From positions 62,001-126,000 of the forward strand of contig URWY01000001.1 in assembly GCA_900551705.1 (NCBI GenBank): a stretch of DNA of 64,000 nucleotides, given 5' to 3'. The stretch comes from an uncultured Bacillota bacterium. Its GTDB lineage: Bacteria; Bacillota; Clostridia; Christensenellales; UBA1242. A model generated the notes under the pieces. It searched no databases and was not told the origin of the DNA. It saw only the letters and a program-made list of their open reading frames with translations. Shown one piece after another: positions 15,371 to 21,892 of this stretch (position 1 is its first letter; each line of letters begins with the position of its first letter). The position numbers were made by a program, and so were the translations under genes.

Positions 15371-16702
15371 ATGGAAAATATTGAAAAATTGATTACACAA
15401 GACAAATTAATAAAAAGCGGCGAAAGAATTGCTGTTGCTGTAAGCGGCGGGGAAGACAGCATGGCGCTTTTAACATACCTTAATAATATCAAAGAAAAAT
15501 ATGATTTTGAATTGGTTGCTGTTACAGTTGATCATTGTCTTCGTGATGCAAGCGCATCAGATGCTTTTTTTGTTGTAAACTATTGCCGCGAACTTGGCAT
15601 CAGAGCATATAAATTTAAAGTTGATGTAAAAAAACTTGCCATTGAAAATAATCAATCGCTTGAAACGGCTGCAAGAGAAGCAAGATATGGCATTTTTAAA
15701 TCACTTATCAAAAAAGATATTGTAGATAAAATTGCACTTGCTCATCATATGGAAGACCAAGCAGAAACCGTTTTGCTCCATATTTTGCGCGGTTCTGGTG
15801 TTGGCGGAGCAAAAGGCATGCAAACTTTCAGTGAAGGCATCTATATCAGACCAATGCTTCAAACAACCAAAAATGAAATCAGAAAATATATAAATTATTA
15901 CGACATACCTTATGTTGAAGACGAAACAAACAAAGATTGCGAATTTTCAAGAAATTATATTAGAAATAAAATTATGCCACTCATCAACAGTAAATGGCCA
16001 AATGCAGTGACTGCAATTAACAATTTTGCAAGTGCTTGCAAAGAAGATGACGACTACATAAAATCACAAATTATTGATAATGCAATTTTTATGGAGAGCA
16101 AAAAGGTTGTTAAAATTCCAACATCATATTTTATTAACTCGCCAGCAATAACATCAAGAATGATTTTTAAAGCATTTAAAAAGATTGGTGTTGAAAAGGA
16201 TATTGAAAGAAAACATATTGATTTAATCAGGGCACTTGCTTTGAATGGTCAAAATGGAAATAAAATCAAATTACCAATGGACGTGACAGCGCTTAAAGAA
16301 TACGATTTTGTTACGCTTTCAAACGAGCAAAAAGAAAAGAAAGTTGGTTCTTGGAGTTTCAAATGCGGAAGCATAGATTTTCCAAATTTTGGAAAGGTCG
16401 TTGTTAAAAAATCAAGAGATTTAACAATAAATGAAAACGAATTGATTATTGATAGCAAAAAGTTGCCAGAAGATGTTGAATGGCGCTATCGAAGAGAAGG
16501 TGATATCATCACAAAATTTGGTGGTGGCACACAAAAACTAAAAACATACTTTTCACAAAAGAAAATTCCTTTAAGGCAAAGGGAAGATTTGCCAGTGCTT
16601 GCAAGTTTAAACGAAGTTTATGTTGTTCCTGGCTATGGCATTTCTGATAAAGTAAAATTAGATGAAAACAGCAAAGTTGCATATATTATCAAAGTGAATT
16701 AA
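15371..16702 (+). CDS. tilS: tRNA(Ile)-lysidine synthase TilS
   Basis: This is a 443-residue PP-loop ATPase that converts C34 of the CAU-anticodon tRNA-Ile to lysidine, so it reads AUA. The PP-loop SGGEDS is at 25-30, followed by VTVDHCLRDAS and the LAHHMEDQAETVLLHILRG and ETNKDCEFSRNYIRNKI motifs. The C-terminal TilS domain ends with RYRREGDIITKFGGGTQKL and a VVPGYGISDKV stretch. The ATG at 15371 has GGAG upstream. The gene directly following, the PolC-like exonuclease, starts one base after its stop codon. Confidence 0.95.
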   Translation: MENIEKLITQDKLIKSGERIAVAVSGGEDSMALLTYLNNIKEKYDFELVAVTVDHCLRDASASDAFFVVNYCRELGIRAYKFKVDVKKLAIENNQSLETAAREARYGIFKSLIKKDIVDKIALAHHMEDQAETVLLHILRGSGVGGAKGMQTFSEGIYIRPMLQTTKNEIRKYINYYDIPYVEDETNKDCEFSRNYIRNKIMPLINSKWPNAVTAINNFASACKEDDDYIKSQIIDNAIFMESKKVVKIPTSYFINSPAITSRMIFKAFKKIGVEKDIERKHIDLIRALALNGQNGNKIKLPMDVTALKEYDFVTLSNEQKEKKVGSWSFKCGSIDFPNFGKVVVKKSRDLTINENELIIDSKKLPEDVEWRYRREGDIITKFGGGTQKLKTYFSQKKIPLRQREDLPVLASLNEVYVVPGYGISDKVKLDENSKVAYIIKVN

Positions 16703-16703
16703 T

Positions 16704-18239
16704 ATGGAAATTTTAACACAAAAGATTAAGAATAAGTTTGGCGAGAAATACTCATATTTAAAATTATATGAAGTAAATTTTGACAAGCAAAAAAAATATG
16801 TTGAAATTATCTTTTTGTATCCAGAAAACATAGAGACAATGAGTGAAGAAGATAAAAAGCAAATTAGCGACTTTTTAAAGCAATCCTTAAACTTAAATTC
16901 TGATTTATATGTTAAATTTAAAAAGAGTTATTTAGACGCCGATCTTATTATGTCTTCGCTTTTAAATTACATTAAATCTAACCATTCGTCAGTCTATACT
17001 TTTTTAGATGAAGATAAAATCAACATAAGAAGAGAAGGCTTTTGGATTGAAATTTCGTTTGTATTAAACGAAGAATTATATGAACTATATTCCAATAAAA
17101 ATTTGGAAGAAGAAATTAGAAAATTTCTTGAAAAAAACTTTTTATGCGATTTTACAGTTAAAATTGATAAAATTCAAGAAAATATTAACACGGAAGGCAT
17201 TTTAGAAAAGCAAAACAAGTTGACTTACGACAAAGTTTCAGTCATGCCAAAAATTCCAAGATATCGTGTTAGCGATGTTGATAATATTTTTGGACATGAT
17301 ATTGAACCATTGCCAGAGTTTATCAAAAATATTAAATTTGAGAAAAGTTCTGTTATTTTAGCAGGTAGAATTGAAGATTTTGAAAAGAAAAGTTATGAAT
17401 CTAAAAAAGGTAAAAGCAAAGGTAAAACAAAATTCTATTATGCTTTTGTTTTGAATGACACAACGGCAAAAATTGAAGTTCGTTACTTCACAACAAAAGC
17501 AAATGAAGTTAAAATGGATAAACTTTTCAATGGTGGCGAAGTTATCATTGTTGGTGATGTGAGAGAGTTCAATAAAAAGTTCACTTTGTATGTAAATTCA
17601 ATTTCATATTGCAAATTGCCTGAAATTATTGAGTATAAATCTGAATTTTCAGACGGCTATGAAGTTGTCAAACCAAAGCCATATTCTATTGTTAAGCAAG
17701 AAAATATTTTCATTAAAGAAAAACCACTTCCAAGAGAAGTTTTGGAAACGGAATATGTTGTATTTGATACGGAAACAACTGGACTTGATGGAGATGTTGA
17801 TGAAATTATCGAAATAGGAGCGGTAAAAATTAAAAATGGCGTCATTTGCGAACAATTCCAAACACTTATTAAACCACAAAGACCAATTCCAGAAGAAGCC
17901 ACAAAAATTAACAATATTTCAAATGAAATGGTTAGTGATGCACCAACTGGCGATGTTGCAATTAGAGATTTCTATCGTTGGACAAGGGGTGCAACGCTGG
18001 TTGCATATAACATTCAATTTGACCAAAAATTTATCAATAATGCAGGAAAAAAGGAAGGGCTTACTTTTGATAACCCAGGCATAGATTGTTTGGTGATCGC
18101 AAGAAACAAACTTAGACTTCCAAAGTATAGATTGTCAGATGTTGTAAAACGCCTTGACATAACTTTAAACAACGCACATCGTGCACTTGCTGATGCGATT
18201 GCAACAGCAGAAGCGTTTTTAATATTAATGAGAAGTTAA
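16704..18239 (+). CDS. PolC-like N-terminal/OB domain fused to a DEDDh 3'-5' exonuclease, no polymerase
   Basis: This is a 511-residue protein. The first part (1 to about 200) resembles the poorly conserved PolC N-terminal domains. An OB-fold follows (about 215-335: ILAGRIEDFEKK ... VGDVREFNKKFTLYVNSI). The exonuclease domain (345-511) contains all DEDDh residues: D355 and E357 in VVFDTETTGL, D440 in AYNIQFDQKF, H492 and D497 in HRALADAIA. The ETEYVVFDTETTGL segment is strikingly PolC-like. The PHP halves and the polymerase core of PolC (about 1440 residues in Bacillus) are missing, and a clean terminator follows, so this is not a frameshifted polC. It could be a proofreading or repair nuclease derived from PolC. 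It is co-transcribed with tilS. Confidence 0.8.
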   Translation: MEILTQKIKNKFGEKYSYLKLYEVNFDKQKKYVEIIFLYPENIETMSEEDKKQISDFLKQSLNLNSDLYVKFKKSYLDADLIMSSLLNYIKSNHSSVYTFLDEDKINIRREGFWIEISFVLNEELYELYSNKNLEEEIRKFLEKNFLCDFTVKIDKIQENINTEGILEKQNKLTYDKVSVMPKIPRYRVSDVDNIFGHDIEPLPEFIKNIKFEKSSVILAGRIEDFEKKSYESKKGKSKGKTKFYYAFVLNDTTAKIEVRYFTTKANEVKMDKLFNGGEVIIVGDVREFNKKFTLYVNSISYCKLPEIIEYKSEFSDGYEVVKPKPYSIVKQENIFIKEKPLPREVLETEYVVFDTETTGLDGDVDEIIEIGAVKIKNGVICEQFQTLIKPQRPIPEEATKINNISNEMVSDAPTGDVAIRDFYRWTRGATLVAYNIQFDQKFINNAGKKEGLTFDNPGIDCLVIARNKLRLPKYRLSDVVKRLDITLNNAHRALADAIATAEAFLILMRS

Positions 18240-18240
18240 A

Positions 18241-18266
18241 AAAATCACGAAAATATCGTGATTTTT
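18241..18266. terminator. Bidirectional terminator between the exonuclease gene and the sipL-like gene
   Basis: AAAATCACG/CGTGATTTT with loop AAAATAT, flanked by A and T tracts on both sides. Confidence 0.9.
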
Positions 18267-18286
18267 TCGTATTTTTTATATTTTTT

Positions 18287-19819
18287 CTATATATCAACGC
18301 GTTTTTGATTGTAATAAACAACTTTTTCTCCACCAGTAAGCGGTTCAGTAAGTTCTGGGTTTTGAACTCTCAAAACTTCTTGGGCAACTTTTAAATCTTT
18401 TGCGATGTCCCAAATTGTTTGACCAGGAACAGCGTAGTAAATTTCAATAGCAGATGTGTTTTGTTCAACTTCTTCGCCACGAACGATATCTGAGATGATA
18501 GCGTTTGCAACAGTTTTATTAAACCAAGCACCAAGTTTGATTTTGCCGTCAATGAAAATCTCTCTGCCGCGTTTTGCTGTTGCATCAACATCGTATAAAA
18601 TTGTTTCAACTTTGACATTAACATCAGTGTTGTCTAAATTTGTTCTTTCTGTTTGTGAGAATGGAATTTCAATTTCAACTGAATTGATTGAATTTTCGTC
18701 ATCGTTAAGGTAAATCACTGTTGAATGTAAAATTCCTTCAACTAATAATTCTCTGTTTTCGTAAGCAACATTCGTTAAGGTGATATAGGAGCCGTCAACA
18801 GCAAGAATTTTATCAATTCTAGGAAGTGACTCGTCAAGAGTGATATTTCCGTCAATTTTGAAATCAAAATTTTCATTTCCTAAATGTTCTGTTGATTGGA
18901 ACCCGATAGTTGTAAGCGAAATTTCATTTTTTGTTGCATAAGCATCAGTTGTGATTGTGATGTTTTTGTTCTCAAAAATTTCATAGCAAAGTCTTATTGG
19001 TATGGAAATTTCAACACTTTGATTTTCTTCCAAAACTTTGGCTTCAACATTTTCGCAAACAACTCTTGCGCACGCTTCAATTACACTGTCTTTCTTTGCG
19101 TTGCCGTCTTCAATTTCTTCTCTGAAATTTTCAAAGTTTGAAAGAGCAATTAAAAGCGGACGATCTTCGTTTGTTGTAACAAGTGCGCGAGCAAAAACTT
19201 CTCCTTCAAAAATAACCATACTATCAAGAGAATCAACTTTTTTGATGATTGCTCCTGCGTTTAAAGAAAGGATTTCGCCAACAGGTATTTTGCTGTCAAG
19301 CACAACAGGTTGTGTGAATGTTGAGCAGTTTTTACCTGTGAAATTTGAAAGGGGAATTTCAGATTGCATAACAAAGATATCGTCATCGCCACCAGCATAA
19401 ACTTGAACATCTTGATTTTCAAGGTGATAGAAAGAAACTTCAACAGTTGTTTTAACTCTTGCAGTGTCATTAGACAATTTTTCAATTTCGCTTGAAACAA
19501 TGTTTGGAATCAACCTAATTGCACCGCTTACATTAACGCCAGCATTTTCATATTTGCTGCTAAAAGGTGTGGTTGCTTTTAGATATTCCATATTTCCGTC
19601 TTCTTTCATATACACAACATTGGTGTTAAGCGAACCAGAGAAATTAACTTCGCCAACTAAAAGTTCTGTGCTGTCCACAAAGAAACAAGAACTAACTGAC
19701 AAAATTTTAGTTACATTTTTGTCTGCCAAATTGATATTTGTTTCAATTTGTTCCGTTTTGCTGCCAAGTAAATGTTCGATTACTGCCTTTTCATTGGTGA
19801 TGTTTGAATCGTTCTGCAT
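18287..19819 (-). CDS. sipL: SPOCS (DUF3794) and LysM protein, SipL-like spore coat morphogen
   Basis: This is a 510-residue protein. It contains several DUF3794/SPOCS-type beta units: EKAVIEHLLGSKTEQIETNI at the start, repeated VSGAIRLIPNIVS- and VDGSYITLTNVAYENRELLVEG-like strands. A C-terminal LysM domain (about 460-505) has YYAVPGQTIWDIAKDLKV and VQNPELTEPL. The same length and order occur in SipL of Clostridioides difficile, which binds SpoIVA to attach the spore coat to the forespore. GGGGGAT precedes the ATG. No signal peptide is present, which fits a mother-cell protein. A sigma-E-like promoter lies upstream. The other option is a general DUF3794/LysM protein of the same family. Confidence 0.85.
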   Translation of the reverse strand: MQNDSNITNEKAVIEHLLGSKTEQIETNINLADKNVTKILSVSSCFFVDSTELLVGEVNFSGSLNTNVVYMKEDGNMEYLKATTPFSSKYENAGVNVSGAIRLIPNIVSSEIEKLSNDTARVKTTVEVSFYHLENQDVQVYAGGDDDIFVMQSEIPLSNFTGKNCSTFTQPVVLDSKIPVGEILSLNAGAIIKKVDSLDSMVIFEGEVFARALVTTNEDRPLLIALSNFENFREEIEDGNAKKDSVIEACARVVCENVEAKVLEENQSVEISIPIRLCYEIFENKNITITTDAYATKNEISLTTIGFQSTEHLGNENFDFKIDGNITLDESLPRIDKILAVDGSYITLTNVAYENRELLVEGILHSTVIYLNDDENSINSVEIEIPFSQTERTNLDNTDVNVKVETILYDVDATAKRGREIFIDGKIKLGAWFNKTVANAIISDIVRGEEVEQNTSAIEIYYAVPGQTIWDIAKDLKVAQEVLRVQNPELTEPLTGGEKVVYYNQKRVDI

Positions 19820-19848
19820 AATTATCCCCCTTCGATAAAAGTTGTTAT

Positions 19849-19878
19849 ATTTTATCTTTTCAGTTTTTGAAATATGAC
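19849..19878 (-). promoter_or_regulatory. Possible sigma-E-type promoter of the sipL-like gene
   Basis: On the minus strand GTCATATT (19878-19871), a 14-base spacer and GATAAAAT (19856-19849). This resembles the mother-cell sigma-E consensus (about ATATT, 14 bases, CATACAAT). It lies 30 bases before the start codon. Confidence 0.45.
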
Positions 19879-19958
19879 AATTTTATAAAAAAACTTTTCA
19901 AAGTTTTATGTTTTATGGCAAATTTGATATGTGTTGCTTGCAATTTCTTTCTATTTAT

Positions 19959-19987
19959 TTGACTTAATTTTCTTAATTAAGTATTAT
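19959..19987 (+). promoter_or_regulatory. Promoter of the 20010-20783 gene
   Basis: TTGACT (19959-19964), a 17-base spacer and TATTAT (19982-19987), then AAGGGGG as SD. Confidence 0.75.
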
Positions 19988-20009
19988 ATTTATATAGTAA
20001 GGGGGTTGT

Positions 20010-20783
20010 ATGGGTAAAACTAATACAAAAAAAATTCAAATTTGGCTTATCTGTATAATTTGCTTTTTGTTTGCAGTGCTGCTTGCTTTTAGCGTAACTG
20101 CTGCATATTTTGGTAGAAATAGATCCTTTGAAGGCACTTTGGAGTTTTCTTCGGGAATTAAAATAGATTATTCCAATGTTGAAGATAATGGCGACAAGAG
20201 TTTTACGCTTTTAAAACTTGGTAATAAAGCAACGATAGGCTCTTTTAACGGAAATAATTTAACAAAATTAGATGAAAACAGCAGTGATGTTGCGTCTTCG
20301 GATATTTTTTATATTGCAAATCCAGAGATTTCACCAGCACAAGACACCATAGAATATTATTTGCGAATAAAGGTGCAATTTTTAACAACCGTGCAAGATG
20401 GTGCAACAGTGAGAGATAGAGAAATGACGGTGGCGGAGATTTTAAATGTATTTGGAACTGCAAATCCAATTTCAGCAAATCAAACAACCGAAGAAAGCAT
20501 TGGCTTTATTTATAAAGACGGATATTATTATTTAACTAAAGCAGGCGAAACAAGCGTTAATGGCTATGAAAGTTTGCATTTGAACACATCAGAACAAAGC
20601 GGCGGAGTTTATCTTTTCAAATCTGATGGCGTAAATCAAAGCGTAAATTATTTTGAACTTAAACTCGCTGAAATCGTTGACGAATACTTGGTGGACAACT
20701 TCAAGTTGTCAATCAAAATCGAAGCGATTGACGCTCGTTCAAATTCAGGCGCGGTTATAGATGATGTTTGGAACATAGCGTAA
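20010..20783 (+). CDS. Exported hypothetical protein, possibly TasA/camelysin-like
   Basis: This is a 257-residue protein with an N-terminal hydrophobic segment (12-32, WLICIICFLFAVLLAFSVTA) followed by AYFGRNRSFEGTLEFSSGI. That order, a signal ending in TAAYF and a short distance to a GTLEFSSG-like strand, recalls SipW-processed TasA/CalY fibre proteins. The rest of the protein is not clearly related, and no sipW gene is nearby. The mature part is acidic and beta-rich (YYLRIKVQFLT, NYFELKLAEIV). The start is fixed by AAGGGGG four bases before the ATG. A terminator separates it from yabP. Confidence 0.6.
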   Translation: MGKTNTKKIQIWLICIICFLFAVLLAFSVTAAYFGRNRSFEGTLEFSSGIKIDYSNVEDNGDKSFTLLKLGNKATIGSFNGNNLTKLDENSSDVASSDIFYIANPEISPAQDTIEYYLRIKVQFLTTVQDGATVRDREMTVAEILNVFGTANPISANQTTEESIGFIYKDGYYYLTKAGETSVNGYESLHLNTSEQSGGVYLFKSDGVNQSVNYFELKLAEIVDEYLVDNFKLSIKIEAIDARSNSGAVIDDVWNIA

Positions 20784-20803
20784 TAATTTAATAATCATTT
20801 TTT

Positions 20804-20835
20804 AAACTTCTATACAATAAAATATATAGAAGTTT
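20804..20835 (+). terminator. Terminator between the exported protein gene and yabP
   Basis: AAACTTCTATA/TATAGAAGTTT (11 bp) with a 10-base loop and a following T run. Confidence 0.85.
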
Positions 20836-20854
20836 TTTTATGCAAGGAGATTTT

Positions 20855-21106
20855 ATGGACAATAAATTGACGCTAACAAACAGAAAAAATTTATGCTTAA
20901 CAGGCATTGAAAAGGTGGTTGGAATTTCCGATAGCGAACTTTTGGTTGAAGTAGATGGGGTTGCTTTATCTGTTCAAGGATCTAACATGGAAGTTAAAAA
21001 GTTAGATGTTGAGAGTGGTATTTTGGAAGTTGACGGTATGATAAATAATGTAAAATATTTCGATAAAAAACAAAAATTGAGTTTTATTAAGCGTATTTTT
21101 AAATAA
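20855..21106 (+). CDS. yabP: Sporulation protein YabP
   Basis: This is an 83-residue protein of the YabP family, associated with spore cortex formation in the mother cell. It starts DNKLTLTNRKNLCLTGIEKV, which is the family start, and continues with VDGVALSVQGSNMEVKKLDVESG and LEVDGMINNVKYF. I use the ATG at 20855, with AAGGAG seven bases upstream, not the earlier ATG at 20840. It is the first gene of the yabP-yabQ-divIC set. The usual upstream hupB and S4-protein genes are missing. Confidence 0.9.
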   Translation: MDNKLTLTNRKNLCLTGIEKVVGISDSELLVEVDGVALSVQGSNMEVKKLDVESGILEVDGMINNVKYFDKKQKLSFIKRIFK

Positions 21107-21121
21107 AATTGAGAGAAATTC

Positions 21122-21508
21122 ATGATTTTATATGAAACTTTAAATCAACCTTTAATTTTTTTGATTATCTTGTGTGCTGGTTTTTTGTCTGGCTTAGTTT
21201 TTGATGTCAGTAAATATTTAACATTTTTGTTTAACAATAATAAAATATTTCAAAAGATTTTCGACACAATCGCTGTGGCGATATGTGGCTGTGTATTTTT
21301 TGTTTGTCTATTGTATTTAAATTTTGGAGAATTTAGATTTTATATTTTGCTCGGCTATGTTGCCGGAATTTTAATTGAACGATTTTCATTAGGTTTAATA
21401 GTTGCAAAAATTTGCGCGGTTTGTTATAATGCTTTTAGAAATTTAATGACAAAGTTGTCTAGCAAAATTTTTAAGAGAAAAACAAATGAAAGTGACAAGC
21501 AAAGGTAA
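21122..21508 (+). CDS. yabQ: Spore cortex biosynthesis protein YabQ
   Basis: This is a 128-residue membrane protein with three to four hydrophobic segments: LIFLIILCAGFLSGLVFDVSK, FDTIAVAICGCVFFVCLLYL, FRFYILLGYVAGILI and a shorter fourth. The GLVFDVSK motif after the first helix is typical of YabQ. A basic C-terminal tail follows (SSKIFKRKTNESDKQR). In Bacillus YabQ is needed for cortex synthesis. It follows yabP after 15 bases, and its end overlaps divIC by 23 bases. Confidence 0.88.
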   Translation: MILYETLNQPLIFLIILCAGFLSGLVFDVSKYLTFLFNNNKIFQKIFDTIAVAICGCVFFVCLLYLNFGEFRFYILLGYVAGILIERFSLGLIVAKICAVCYNAFRNLMTKLSSKIFKRKTNESDKQR

Positions 21509-21764
21509 AAGAAATTTGATAATTATTGTGAGTGCAATAACTGTTGTTGTGCTTGTTTTGCTTTGCGTGATAATTTGGCAAACAGTCAAAGTGAATAAAT
21601 TAAAATCCGAGATTAATGATTTAGACACTAAGATAGTCGAAACTAACGCGGAACTTGAATTAAAAGAAAGTAAAGTGAAATATTTTGAAAGCGAACAATA
21701 TCAAGAAGATTATAAGAAATATGAACTTGGCTATGCCGAAAACGAAAACACTATGTATAAATAA
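21486..21764 (+). CDS. divIC: Septum formation initiator protein, DivIC/FtsB family
   Basis: This is a 92-residue bitopic protein. A short basic N-terminus (1-9) is followed by one membrane helix (LIIIVSAITVVVLVLLCVII), a coiled-coil stretch (VNKLKSEINDLDTKIVETNAEL), and an EQYQEDYKKYELGYAENENTMYK tail. The layout and place after yabQ match clostridial DivIC, which works with FtsL and DivIB at the septum. The start overlaps yabQ, suggesting coupled translation. Confidence 0.85.
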   Translation: MKVTSKGKRNLIIIVSAITVVVLVLLCVIIWQTVKVNKLKSEINDLDTKIVETNAELELKESKVKYFESEQYQEDYKKYELGYAENENTMYK

Positions 21765-21772
21765 ATTTGAGA

Positions 21773-21803
21773 AAAACTCGTCCGAATTGGAGGAGTTTTA
21801 TTT
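21773..21803 (+). terminator. Terminator of the yabP-yabQ-divIC operon
   Basis: AAAACTC-TCC/GGA-GAGTTTT with one G-G mismatch and a GAATT loop, then a T-rich tract. Confidence 0.8.
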
Positions 21804-21824
21804 TGTTTAAAATAGGCTAATTTG

Positions 21825-21853
21825 TTGACAAAATCGGGGTGCTTTATTATAAT
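21825..21853 (+). promoter_or_regulatory. Consensus promoter of the valS-cca operon
   Basis: TTGACA (21825-21830), a 17-base spacer and TATAAT (21848-21853) are a perfect match. The leader is only about 33 bases, so there is no room for a T-box riboswitch. Confidence 0.85.
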
Positions 21854-21892
21854 AAAACAAGTTTATAAATTTATATAAAAAAGGCAAGAAAA

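Noticed and set aside
18200..18290. Frameshifted full-length polC
   Set aside because: The stop at 18239 is directly followed by a strong terminator and a convergent gene; no polymerase-like sequence follows in any frame.
21254..21262. TTCGACA in yabQ as a second 0A box
   Set aside because: It lies within the coding sequence and not near a start; a seven-base match is expected by chance in this length.
21854..21892. T-box riboswitch before valS
   Set aside because: The leader after the consensus promoter is only about 33 bases; no specifier loop or TGGNACC sequence is present.
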